Notes: generated from the letters alone by a model not told the origin. 15,069 nucleotides of DNA from JANXLS01 sp038227045 (GCA_038227045.1 JBBRQD010000127.1:1-15069); one strand, 5' to 3'. Counted from the stretch's first letter, positions 1 through 6,255 are shown. Program-made: numbers and translations.

Positions 1-37
1 GTTCGGCCGCATACCGGACGATAAAGCTCATGTTCAC
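1..37 (-). CDS. 5' end of an unidentified gene leaving the window
   Basis: Only about 12 codons are visible, reading MNMSFIVRYAAE from a GTG at 37-35. A strong purine tract (GGGGAGG at minus 50-44) lies six bases upstream of the GTG, which is why I take it as a start. An in-frame ATG follows two codons later but is 12 bases from the tract, so the GTG is preferred. The product cannot be recognised. It would be part of the element that contains the integrase, reading in the same direction. Confidence 0.3.
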   Translation of the reverse strand, partial: MNMSFIVRYAAE

Positions 38-120
38 AATGGTCCTCCCCCCGTGGAAAGTTGTCTGCAAACACTTCCTCGGTCAGGGGGGATTTTTGCT
101 TTAACGCTTTTGGTTTTTCC

Positions 121-285
121 TTAACTATGTGCCATTCGGGTCTGTCCCAGTGCATAAACCTCGCCTCCGCGCGGGGAATCGAAGGCAATCTTTGTTGTTG
201 CCGCATGAGAATTCGACGGAGCAAATAACACGCCGACGAAAATTACGAAAAACCATCCGACAATAACTGAGCGATTGAAGTGCAT
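121..285 (-). CDS. Small, apparently truncated secreted protein (54 aa)
   Basis: The start is the ATG at 285, with GGGAGG eight bases upstream; an ATG two codons earlier is too close to that site. Residues 1-29 form a signal peptide: basic Asn-Arg start, hydrophobic stretch around WFFVIFVGVLFAP, and an SHA-A cleavage site. The mature part contains DSPRGGEVYALGQT, resembling the SPNGGEVY-x-x-G segment that opens beta-sandwich domains in secreted proteins. Such a domain would normally continue for about 80 residues, but the frame stops after eight more codons (TAA at 123-121). It therefore looks like a frameshifted or nonsense remnant of a longer exported protein. A longer overlapping frame from 448 lacks a ribosome-binding site and recognisable content. 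Confidence 0.4.
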   Translation of the reverse strand: MHFNRSVIVGWFFVIFVGVLFAPSNSHAATTKIAFDSPRGGEVYALGQTRMAHS

Positions 286-463
286 TGTCATACCCTCCCG
301 TTGTTTTGGTCAAAAACTCAATACGAATATTATTACTCTCTTTCTCAATCCTTCGCAACACGATTCCCGCCGAGTAGCTTTGAGACGAGTATTCCAGACC
401 GAGAATCGGGACTTTGCGACAGATGTGACCGCTTAACTTGATTGCCATTATTTGCGCTTTTTA

Positions 464-895
464 TTATCGGGTCGGGAGGAAGTTCGTTTCCTCCACATCG
501 AATAGGTCCGTGACTCCAATTCCCCGTGCGGCGACAATTTAAAGATCGTTCGTACGCTCGTACAGGGCTGACAGATGGAAATGACGCATCGAATGGACGC
601 CATAGCGCCGATCCAAACCCGCATGACGGAGCAGGCGTTCGAAGAGGTGTCGGATGCCTCTGGTTTGGAAGGTTCCGCCTCGTTCGCTGACGAACCTTGA
701 CGGATAGATCGAATCTGTCGGCTATTTCGCTGGGACGAATGAGTCTTTTTTGACCTGAAGGAATAAGTATGAAATCTTTTCCTGACCAACTCCCCAGAGA
801 GCGGTACAATCAACGTTGGCCGCATCCGGTACGGCGGCAACCTCGTGGTATTCCGGGTGTTCAGATCGTCTGAATTCACTAAAATCCTCGTTCAC
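464..895 (-). pseudogene. Decayed tyrosine recombinase (C-terminal catalytic segment)
   Basis: One minus-strand frame starts with a GTG overlapping the integrase stop (GTGA, 895-892) and runs to paired TAA stops at 466-461, interrupted by TAG (724-722) and TAA (541-539). Between the interruptions, about 691-542, it reads RGGTF, RHLFERLLRHAGLDRRYGVH, then SMRHFHLSALYERTNDL. This is the layout of tyrosine recombinase box II: HSMRH corresponds to the conserved HxLRH with catalytic His and Arg. The expected catalytic Tyr helix is not recognisable after the second stop. The first 57 codons (895-722) are open and could be a small separate ORF, but I recognise nothing in them. The segment is far shorter than a normal recombinase (about 300 aa). 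I read it as the relic of a second recombinase formerly coupled to the neighbouring integrase. Confidence 0.5.
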
Positions 896-2436
896 CATTT
901 CAAGCGGCCTTCCAGGCGCGCGTCCATCGGATTGAAATTCACGTAATGCGCTCCGGCTACATCCGAACTGTTGCGCATCAGTGATTTGATTTCGAGCAAG
1001 CTATGGCCGCTGAGCGCCAACAATGTGCCGAATGTGTGCCGCCATTCGTCCGGTCCGAAAGACCAAAGTGGATCGTCCTGAAATCCTGCGGGGGCGCGTT
1101 TCCTGGCCGCGTCCCGCGCTCTTTTGAAGTAGCGGTAGAACGTCTGATAACTCCAGCAATTGTTCGTTGAATCGTCATCGTCGCCATGCCGACGCGGCGC
1201 GAGTGATTCCCATACATGAACTTGCGCAGGTTTCCAAGTCGCAGCGTATTCTCTCATAATTGGAAGTAGAATCTTGCTCTCAATGGGCACCACGTTGCCA
1301 ACGGTTTTTACGTCGGCTTCGTCGGTCGCTTGAATCGTCGCTCGCGGCGGTTGTGCTTTCAAATCCAGCGAACTGCAAAGCAAATTTTGCTGTTCGTTCC
1401 AACGCGGTCCGGCAAGGCAGGCAAAGGCGCACCAACTCTGCCAATGTAGACCCTCGCGGTCGTCCGGCAATTTTTCCGGATCAATGAAGCTGTTCAGGAA
1501 TTGAATCAACTTTTCCGCGTCTTTGATCGCGGGCGGAGCACGCTTCCGCGCAATTGCGAGCAGATCGCCGCGAGGTTTCGTCACGCCTCGTCCCATCGGG
1601 GAACTGGACAGGCGGTACAAGCGCCGGCACGTGTTGAAGAATACTGACAGGTTGGCCGCCAGGTGAATTCGAGTGATCTTACTTTCCGTAGGATAATCAT
1701 CGATCCATTTGTCGATTTCCGCGGGCGTTACGCTCACCAGAAGTCGGCCATCGCCGCCTTCGAGACCGGCAATGGATGGTCGGCCCTTGTATTTGCCTTT
1801 TTCCGGCGTCTTGCTCCCGTAGAGAAACGAGCGCACGCGCGATTCGACGTTCTTCTTCGTGTCTGAATCTGGCTTGTAGTCGACTTGGAAATCGGCCAAC
1901 GCCTCTTTCAACGTTTTATGACAGTGGGCGTTCAGTCTTCGGTCCTTTTCCTCGCAAGCGCGCTGAAGGTCGCCGATTCGCTGCTCAAAATTTTTCTTTT
2001 CGCGCTCAAGTTCGTCGACGCGGATCGTGAGTCTATTGATGCGAACAAGATACGGTGTGAGGTCGTCGTACTTGCGCGCAAACTCGTGAGCGTCAGGTTC
2101 CGGAACGCCCTCAGCCGTGACAACGCCATCCGCTGCAATTTCAATTTCGAATCCTTTTTGCTCGCCCAATTGTTCGATAGGCTCGAAATATTTGTCCATG
2201 ACTTCCTGACGCAGGCCAACTGGCGCTGTGTCACGCGTCCGCGGCTTTTTCTCTGAGAGGATATTTACGTGGGCGAGAATGATTGCCTGCTCATCAGCAG
2301 TCTTACGCTTCAGGCGGATGTTGATCGGCTTGCCGTAGCCTTTTTCGTCAACAACCCAATAATGCCGGAACTGAATCCGATCATTGGCGCGGAACGAGAT
2401 GACAGAGTCTTTTGGATCGGGGGAAAGAGTGTACAA
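892..2436 (-). CDS. Tyrosine recombinase / integrase of an integrated element (514 aa)
   Basis: Site-specific DNA strand exchange enzyme, expected to integrate and excise the element lying to the left. The start is a TTG codon (2436-2434) with GGGAG seven bases upstream; no ATG is as well placed. A helical, coiled-coil-like stretch spans about residues 139-168, a SAM-like core-binding region about 175-280, and the catalytic domain about 300-514. Visible catalytic positions are Arg345 (GPRWNEQ), Lys377 (KTVGNVVPI), Arg466 (DEWRHTFGT) and nucleophile Tyr499 (AHYVNF). Asp463 replaces the usual first His of HxxR, and Asn489 (MRNSS) replaces the His of LGHSS. It reads away from a tRNA-Cys fragment about 110 bp upstream, which is probably its attachment site. 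Its stop overlaps a decayed recombinase frame by four bases. Family assignment is firm; activity is uncertain because of the substitutions. Confidence 0.88.
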   Translation of the reverse strand: MYTLSPDPKDSVISFRANDRIQFRHYWVVDEKGYGKPINIRLKRKTADEQAIILAHVNILSEKKPRTRDTAPVGLRQEVMDKYFEPIEQLGEQKGFEIEIAADGVVTAEGVPEPDAHEFARKYDDLTPYLVRINRLTIRVDELEREKKNFEQRIGDLQRACEEKDRRLNAHCHKTLKEALADFQVDYKPDSDTKKNVESRVRSFLYGSKTPEKGKYKGRPSIAGLEGGDGRLLVSVTPAEIDKWIDDYPTESKITRIHLAANLSVFFNTCRRLYRLSSSPMGRGVTKPRGDLLAIARKRAPPAIKDAEKLIQFLNSFIDPEKLPDDREGLHWQSWCAFACLAGPRWNEQQNLLCSSLDLKAQPPRATIQATDEADVKTVGNVVPIESKILLPIMREYAATWKPAQVHVWESLAPRRHGDDDDSTNNCWSYQTFYRYFKRARDAARKRAPAGFQDDPLWSFGPDEWRHTFGTLLALSGHSLLEIKSLMRNSSDVAGAHYVNFNPMDARLEGRLKW

Positions 2437-2459
2437 TAAATGACTCCCAAAAAACGGAC

Positions 2460-2481
2460 TTTGTAGTCATTTTTGTAGCCA
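2460..2481. repeat. Two 10-bp direct repeats upstream of the integrase
   Basis: TTTGTAGTCA at 2460-2469 and TTTGTAGCCA at 2472-2481 differ at one base and are offset by 12 bp. They lie between the integrase start and the tRNA fragment. That is where arm-type integrase sites or integrase-promoter operators are found in many elements. With only two copies the function is a guess. Confidence 0.3.
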
Positions 2482-2542
2482 ATTCAGACGTGTTTTCAAG
2501 GAAAAAGTACGTAAAGTCTTTAAAATCGGGCGCTAGAAACCT

Positions 2543-2581
2543 GTTTTGCAAACCATCGCCTTACCACTTGGCTACGGAACC
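2543..2581 (-). tRNA. 5' half of a tRNA-Cys(GCA) gene, truncated; probable attachment core
   Basis: Read on the minus strand from 2581, the sequence fits tRNA positions 1-40: acceptor strand GGTTCCG, linker TA, a D arm GCC-AAGTGGTAA-GGC, base 26, anticodon 5' strand ATGGT and loop TTGCAAA with anticodon GCA at 2549-2547. The anticodon 3' strand should be ACCAT but only its first two bases match, and no variable arm, T arm or 3' acceptor follows. The break at the anticodon arm, about 110 bp from an integrase, is a classic integration-site position. The fragment cannot make a functional tRNA alone. Confidence 0.6.
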
Positions 2582-2582
2582 G

Positions 2583-2599
2583 TGGAGCGGTGAATCGAA
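2583..2599 (-). other. Possible tRNA-Gly 3'-end remnant
   Basis: The minus strand reads TTCGATTCACCGCTCCA, like the T-loop, acceptor and CCA end of a bacterial tRNA-Gly. It is six bases shorter than the 23 expected from T54 to A76, and the preceding bases do not form a T stem. It ends one base before the tRNA-Cys fragment, and Gly-Cys is a common tRNA gene order. Short length and imperfect fit keep confidence low. Confidence 0.3.
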
Positions 2600-2605
2600 T
2601 GCGAC

Positions 2606-2633
2606 AAAAATCCCATACGGCTGCGTGTATGGG
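2606..2633 (-). terminator. Terminator-like hairpin reading leftward
   Basis: CCCATAC (2612-2618) and GTATGGG (2627-2633) form a perfect 7-bp stem with an 8-base loop. On the minus strand the stem is followed by A and then TTTTT (2610-2606), the form of an intrinsic terminator. It would stop minus-strand transcripts from the right before they enter the tRNA fragment and integrase. Stem GC content is moderate. Confidence 0.4.
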
Positions 2634-2857
2634 GAGAAAACAGGATACGGAGCGATGGGTGAAGTTCAAGTGTAGATGTGGGGAATTAAGTGCATAGCCC
2701 TACTGTTCAATGCATTAGCCCCGAATTGGAAGCACCAGTGCGTGTGCGACAAGTGCCGTTTCCGCGAAGAGTTCCATTTTTATCCCGCAATAAGTCAGGC
2801 TTCGTTTTATGTAGGAAGAGCGAATTCGCGAAATGGGCTTTTTTACGAGGAAAAACG

Positions 2858-4453
2858 ATGTCTCTGAAATCCAATTCGATGGTGATGGTGATGGTGATGG
2901 CGCTGACCGTGTCCCTATTGGCCGGGTGGACTGTGGCGGCGCGGGCGGACGTGAAGCTCCCGGCGCTCTTCGGCGACAATTGCGTGCTGCAACGCGGCAT
3001 TCCGGTGCTAGTCTGGGGAACAGGTGACGCCGGCGAGGCTGTCAGCGTCAGCATCTGCGGGCAGAAAGTCGAGGCGACAACCGACGCGAATGGCCACTGG
3101 ACGGTCAAATTGGCGGCGCTCGCGGCCGGCGGGCCTTTCGAGATGACCATCACAGGCAAGAATACCATCGTGTTGAAAAATGTGGCCGTGGGTGAAGTCT
3201 GGATCGCGTCTGGACAGTCGAACATGGAGTATCCGCTCAAGTCGTGGTCGCCGCCCGAAAGCGAGTACGGCAAGAAGGCGCTCAAAGATGTGGCCGAAGC
3301 CAACGACCCGATGCTGCGCATGTTCGCCGTGACCAAGAAAACCGCCGACAAGCCGCAGGACAACGTCACCAGCGTCAAAGGCCAGTGGGACGTCACCACG
3401 CCGCAGACGGCGGCCGGGGGCGGATTCACGGCGGTGGGTTATTTCTTTGCGCGCGAATTGCGTGCGAAATTGAACGTGCCGGTGGGCATCATTCACTCTT
3501 CCTGGGGCGGCACGCCGGCGGAAGCCTGGACCAGCCGCGAGGCGCTCGAAGCCGAGCCGGAATTAAAGGGGATTTATGACGCGTGGGAGAAGCGCATCGC
3601 TTCCTATTCCGAATTGAAAAAAGTGTACGACGAAAAGACCCTTCCCGATTGGAAGACGGCCGTCGATAAAGCCAAGACCGACGGAAAACCTGCGCCGCGC
3701 AAGCCCGACGGTCCAGCCGACCCCAACAATCCTCACCGTGCGGCGACGCTCTTCAATGGAATGATCGCGCCGCTGATTCCGTACGGCATCGCCGGGACGG
3801 TCTGGTATCAGGGCGAATCCAATGCCGGCAACGGAAAGCAATACCGCAAGCTCTTCCCGGCCATGATCCAGGATTGGCGCACGCGCTGGGCGTTGGGCGA
3901 TTTCCCGTTCTTCTTCGTGCAGCTCGCCAACTTCCAAAAGCGCCAGACGGTGCCGAACGAAGGCGGGTGGGCACAACTGCGCGAAGCCCAGACAATGACG
4001 CTGGCATTGCCGCACACCGGCATGGCAGTCGCGATCGATCTGGCCGACGCCGACAATCCCGGCGACATCCACCCGCACAATAAACGCGACGTCGGAGTTC
4101 GTCTCGCGCTGAATGCGCTGGCGACCGTCTACGATCAGAAAGTAGAGTACGCTGGGCCGCTCTTTAAGGAGGCGAAGTTCGAAGGCAACGAAGCGCGCCT
4201 GTCGTTCACGCACGCCGACGGTTTGGTCGCGCACGGCGATAAGCTCGAAGGGTTCGCCATTGCCGGCGCCGATCACAAGTTCGTCTGGGGGGAAGCGAAG
4301 ATCGTGGGCGAGACGGTGGTGGTCTCGAGCGAAAAAGTGCCGCAGCCCATGGTGGTGCGCTACGCATGGGCAATCAACCCTCTCGGCAACCTCTACAACA
4401 AAAGCAACCTTCCCGCCTCGCCCTTCCGGACGGACCCGGATTCGCCGCAATAG
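2858..4453 (+). CDS. Secreted sialate O-acetylesterase-like hydrolase (531 aa)
   Basis: SGNH-fold esterase of the SASA/sialate 9-O-acetylesterase type. Family members remove acetyl groups from O-acetylated sialic acids or other glycans outside the cytoplasm. The start is the ATG with GAGG seven bases upstream; it opens directly into a signal peptide (hydrophobic run to about residue 25, cleavage near AARA-DVKLP). Family marks are VLQRGIPVLVWG (44-55), the nucleophile block ASGQSNMEYPL with Ser121, SSWGGTPAEAW (214-224), WYQGESN (316-322) and GDIHPHNKRDVG (402-413) with the likely Asp/His of the triad. Length is typical. It is the first plus-strand gene after the element boundary, and the gene after it also encodes a secreted protein. 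The signal peptide contains a Met-Val run encoded by a GATGGT repeat. The true substrate cannot be told from sequence. Confidence 0.9.
   Translation: MSLKSNSMVMVMVMALTVSLLAGWTVAARADVKLPALFGDNCVLQRGIPVLVWGTGDAGEAVSVSICGQKVEATTDANGHWTVKLAALAAGGPFEMTITGKNTIVLKNVAVGEVWIASGQSNMEYPLKSWSPPESEYGKKALKDVAEANDPMLRMFAVTKKTADKPQDNVTSVKGQWDVTTPQTAAGGGFTAVGYFFARELRAKLNVPVGIIHSSWGGTPAEAWTSREALEAEPELKGIYDAWEKRIASYSELKKVYDEKTLPDWKTAVDKAKTDGKPAPRKPDGPADPNNPHRAATLFNGMIAPLIPYGIAGTVWYQGESNAGNGKQYRKLFPAMIQDWRTRWALGDFPFFFVQLANFQKRQTVPNEGGWAQLREAQTMTLALPHTGMAVAIDLADADNPGDIHPHNKRDVGVRLALNALATVYDQKVEYAGPLFKEAKFEGNEARLSFTHADGLVAHGDKLEGFAIAGADHKFVWGEAKIVGETVVVSSEKVPQPMVVRYAWAINPLGNLYNKSNLPASPFRTDPDSPQ
2878..2901 (+). repeat. 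GATGGT hexanucleotide repeat in the esterase signal peptide
   Basis: Three GATGGT units followed by GATGGC encode alternating Met and Val at residues 8-14 of the esterase. Gain or loss of units would keep the frame and change the length of the hydrophobic region by two residues per unit. Confidence 0.8.
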
Positions 4454-4609
4454 GCGGTCTGGCGAAGTCGAGGTATTGTGCTCCCTGTCGTAAGTGGTGA
4501 CATCGTACTTGCCGGTGCGGATGTGCTACAAGCCTGTCAAACTGAATCACCCGCGAATTATCTAATATTTTCAAAATGTGGAACCAGTAAAATAAGGGAA
4601 TCTCTACCG

Positions 4610-5635
4610 ATGAAAACACCTCTCTTTTTTCTATGGGCCGTTGTGACTGTATGCACTGGCTGCATTGACGCGGCGGAAGTGGCGGACGAATACCGTGTTC
4701 TGAGCAAAGATGTCGTGGGTGGCGATGGCTCCTGGGATTATCTCACAATCGATCCCGATGCGCGCCGTCTTTACATTGCGCGCGAGACCCGGGTGATCGT
4801 CTTCGATATGGACACGCACAAAGTCATCAAAGAGATTGACAAGACCAACGGCGTGCACGGTGTGGCGCTCGTTTCCGAATTCAACCGGGGTTATATCAGC
4901 AACGGGCGCGACAACACGATTACGATTTTCGATCTCAAGACATTTGAAAGGATCGGCGAGGCGAAGGCCGGGCCCAAGCCCGACGCAATTGTTTACGACC
5001 CGGGTTCGCACCGCGTTTTTGCGTTCAATAACGGCGGGACGACCGCAACGGCCATTGAGGCCGAGACCGGCGCAGTGGCCGGAAATATCGAATTGGGTGG
5101 CGCGCCCGAATTTGCGGTGTCGGACGGCAAGGGACACATGTACGTCAATCTCGAAGATAAAAGTGAAATCGCCGAATTTGATCCGGCCACGCTGAAAGTC
5201 CTCAATCACTGGCCGCTCGCACCGGGAACAACACCGACCGGTCTCGCCATGGACAGGGAGCACCGCCGGCTTTTCAGCGGATGCCGTGGGAGCAAAACCC
5301 TGGTCGTCGTGGACGCTGACACTGGGAAAATCATTGCGAGCCCGCCAATCGGAGCCGGAGTGGACGCGGCGGCGTTCGACGCCTCCACGCAAACCGCGTT
5401 CAGTTCGAACGGTGACGGTACTGTTACCGTGATCCATGAAGACACGCCGGACTCATACAGCATCGTGCAAAACGTTGTGACACAAATCGGTGCCAGAACG
5501 ATGGCATTTGATCCCAAAAAACATCAGCTCTGGTTGGTTGCGGCGGAGACCAAGCCGCCTCCGGAATCTGAACCGAACAAACGCAAGAAGGTCATTGTCC
5601 CTGGAACTTTCAGTGTGATTTGCGTGGGAAAGTAG
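4610..5635 (+). CDS. Secreted YncE/YVTN-type beta-propeller protein (341 aa)
   Basis: Exported seven-bladed propeller family protein of unknown ligand. The ATG start has AGGGA ten bases upstream and begins a signal sequence (MKTPLFFLWAVV); a longer in-frame version from 4478 lacks such features. Cys18 in VCTGC may be a non-standard lipoprotein site; otherwise cleavage is after the AA near residue 22. Blade-like repeats recur about every 40 residues: DYLTIDPDARRLYIAR, GVALVSEFNRGYISNG, AIVYDPGSHRVFAFN, FAVSDGKGHMYVN, LAMDREHRRLFSG, AAFDASTQTAFSSNGDGT and MAFDPKKHQLWLV. These are the D-P-x-x-x-R-L-Y-V and N-x-x-D-N-T-V signatures of this family. It lies 156 bp after the esterase on the same strand. 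No catalytic residues can be assigned; a scaffold or binding role is likeliest. Confidence 0.85.
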   Translation: MKTPLFFLWAVVTVCTGCIDAAEVADEYRVLSKDVVGGDGSWDYLTIDPDARRLYIARETRVIVFDMDTHKVIKEIDKTNGVHGVALVSEFNRGYISNGRDNTITIFDLKTFERIGEAKAGPKPDAIVYDPGSHRVFAFNNGGTTATAIEAETGAVAGNIELGGAPEFAVSDGKGHMYVNLEDKSEIAEFDPATLKVLNHWPLAPGTTPTGLAMDREHRRLFSGCRGSKTLVVVDADTGKIIASPPIGAGVDAAAFDASTQTAFSSNGDGTVTVIHEDTPDSYSIVQNVVTQIGARTMAFDPKKHQLWLVAAETKPPPESEPNKRKKVIVPGTFSVICVGK

Positions 5636-5767
5636 GCATTGTTTGACTGATATCTTCAATGAATCACGATAATCCGTCTCCGTGAGCACTGGCAATTAAG
5701 GATTTTCAATTGCTCAAGATGATGACGGTCGGTGCAAGCAAGTTTCAGTTCAATCTTGTAGCCATTA

Positions 5768-5804
5768 TTAACAGGCATTAATTTTTATCTAATTCGCTGC
5801 TAAT
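5768..5804 (+). promoter_or_regulatory. Candidate OmpR-type operator: four TAA-centred repeats
   Basis: TTAAC (5768), TTAAT (5778), CTAAT (5789) and CTAAT (5800) have TAA cores 10, 11 and 11 bp apart, about one DNA turn each. OmpR/PhoB-family regulators bind tandem repeats with this spacing. The block lies 12-48 bases before the candidate -10 of the PepSY gene. Its second unit contains GCATTAATTT (5775-5784), which recurs at 8421-8430. A/T richness raises the chance of coincidence. Confidence 0.4.
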
Positions 5805-5820
5805 CTGTGCCTGTCATAAT
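5793..5820 (+). promoter_or_regulatory. Candidate promoter of the PepSY / two-component genes
   Basis: CATAAT at 5815-5820 matches five of six -10 positions and has an upstream TG (5812-5813), the extended -10 form. The -35 candidate TTCGCT (5793-5798) is weak at a 16-base spacing, as expected for an activator-dependent promoter. TATACT at 5820-5825 is an alternative -10. Confidence 0.3.
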
Positions 5821-5869
5821 ATACTTACACAAGCGGCAGGGGCCGTTCACCATTTTAAGGAGTCATGTC

Positions 5870-6217
5870 ATGCAGAAGTCATTGTTTGTTTGTATCCTCT
5901 TGTTGTTCGTATCCGCGCAGGTCATGGCCGAGGAAAAGGACGGGAAGAAAACGACGGGACAACATGAGGACAAGGACGAAAAGATAGCCATCAAGGATCT
6001 GCCCAAAGTAGTTGTGGATTCCGTAAATACCGCGCAACCGGGTGGGACCATCACTGAGGCGGACAAGGAAACCAACAAGGATGGTACTGTCGTTTACGAG
6101 GTGGACGTGACCAACGGCGGAAAGAAATACGAGGTTAAAGTTGACGCGGCCGGTAAAGTTCTTTCGAACAAAATTGACGACGAAGACGAGAAGGACGAAA
6201 AGAAGGAAAAGAAATAG
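5870..6217 (+). CDS. Periplasmic PepSY-domain-like protein (115 aa)
   Basis: Small exported protein. The second of two close ATGs is the start, because AAGGAG lies seven bases upstream of it but only two from the first, and the first is out of frame. The signal peptide runs MQKSLFVCILLLFVSAQVMA with cleavage after AQVMA. The mature part fits a PepSY-like fold: a short helix (IKDLPKVVVDSVNT, about 40-53), then strands GGTITEADKE, GTVVYEVDVTNGG and KKYEVKVDAAGKVL. It ends in a highly charged Asp/Glu/Lys tail. PepSY-type proteins often neighbour OmpR-type two-component genes and are proposed to modulate envelope sensing or proteolysis. The regulator gene follows after 67 bases that contain a strong hairpin. 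The domain call rests on strand pattern and context, since members of this family diverge strongly. Confidence 0.75.
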   Translation: MQKSLFVCILLLFVSAQVMAEEKDGKKTTGQHEDKDEKIAIKDLPKVVVDSVNTAQPGGTITEADKETNKDGTVVYEVDVTNGGKKYEVKVDAAGKVLSNKIDDEDEKDEKKEKK

Positions 6218-6225
6218 GCTTATGA

Positions 6226-6255
6226 GCGCGGCATGGGTTCTCGCCCGTGCCGCGC
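6226..6255 (+). terminator. Strong hairpin between the PepSY and response-regulator genes
   Basis: GCGCGGCA (6226-6233) pairs with TGCCGCGC (6248-6255), extended inward by a T-G wobble and GGG/CCC, giving 12 pairs around the loop TTCTCG. The bases after it (CATTTCACATTT) are only moderately T-rich, so it may be a leaky terminator or an mRNA-stabilising 3' end that lets PepSY be made in excess of the regulator. Confidence 0.5.

Larger units (their letters stand above)
2437..2857. other. 421-bp gene-free junction between the element and the chromosome
   Basis: No convincing protein gene is present. From left to right it holds the integrase ribosome-binding site, two TTTGTAG(T/C)CA direct repeats (2460-2481), the tRNA-Cys 5' fragment (2543-2581), a tRNA-Gly-like tail (2583-2599), a minus-strand terminator-like hairpin (2606-2633) and two TGCAT(T)AGCCC copies (2691-2721). 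The leader of the esterase gene follows. A frame that extends the esterase upstream to 2690 is open but lacks a start signal and places a long basic stretch before the signal peptide, so it is not used. Confidence 0.6.

Noticed and set aside
125..448. 107-codon minus-strand ORF
   Set aside because: No ribosome-binding site before 448 and no recognisable motif. It overlaps the small secreted frame, which has both a good site and a signal peptide.
670..682. Minus-strand CGGAACCTTCCA, which could complement the tRNA-Cys acceptor strand and supply the missing 3' half
   Set aside because: It has an extra base before the terminal CCA and no preceding T arm with TTC-loop geometry. A 7-base match is expected by chance in a window this size, and it lies inside the recombinase relic.
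345..879. Two overlapping minus-strand ORFs of 154 and 143 codons (345-809 and 448-879)
   Set aside because: Both have Arg/Ser/Pro-rich compositions typical of shadow frames, and neither has a good ribosome-binding site. The recombinase-like residues lie in the third frame, so I treat the interval as a pseudogene. The segment PSGQKRLIRPSEIADRF in one of them may be a frameshifted part of the same relic.
2690..2857. Longer N-terminus for the esterase beginning at 2690
   Set aside because: It adds 56 residues, many of them basic, ahead of a clear signal peptide and has no Shine-Dalgarno site, while ATG 2858 has GAGG at ideal spacing.
2707..3429. Long minus-strand ORFs antisense to the esterase, propeller and pump genes (for example 2707-3429, 3563-4450, 4631-5437, 7198-7863)
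   Set aside because: They are mirror frames of strongly coding plus-strand genes, with compositions dictated by the opposite strand and no start signals or motifs.
4558..4566. TTATCTAAT shared with 5785-5793, as a possible common promoter element
   Set aside because: A nine-base A/T-rich match is weak, no acceptable -35 lies at standard spacing before 4558, and the context differs between the two sites.
5683..5715. Imperfect inverted repeat TGAGC...AATT...AATTGCTCA after the propeller gene
   Set aside because: The stem is interrupted by a six-base one-sided bulge, is A/T-rich and lacks a T tail, so it is too weak to call a terminator.
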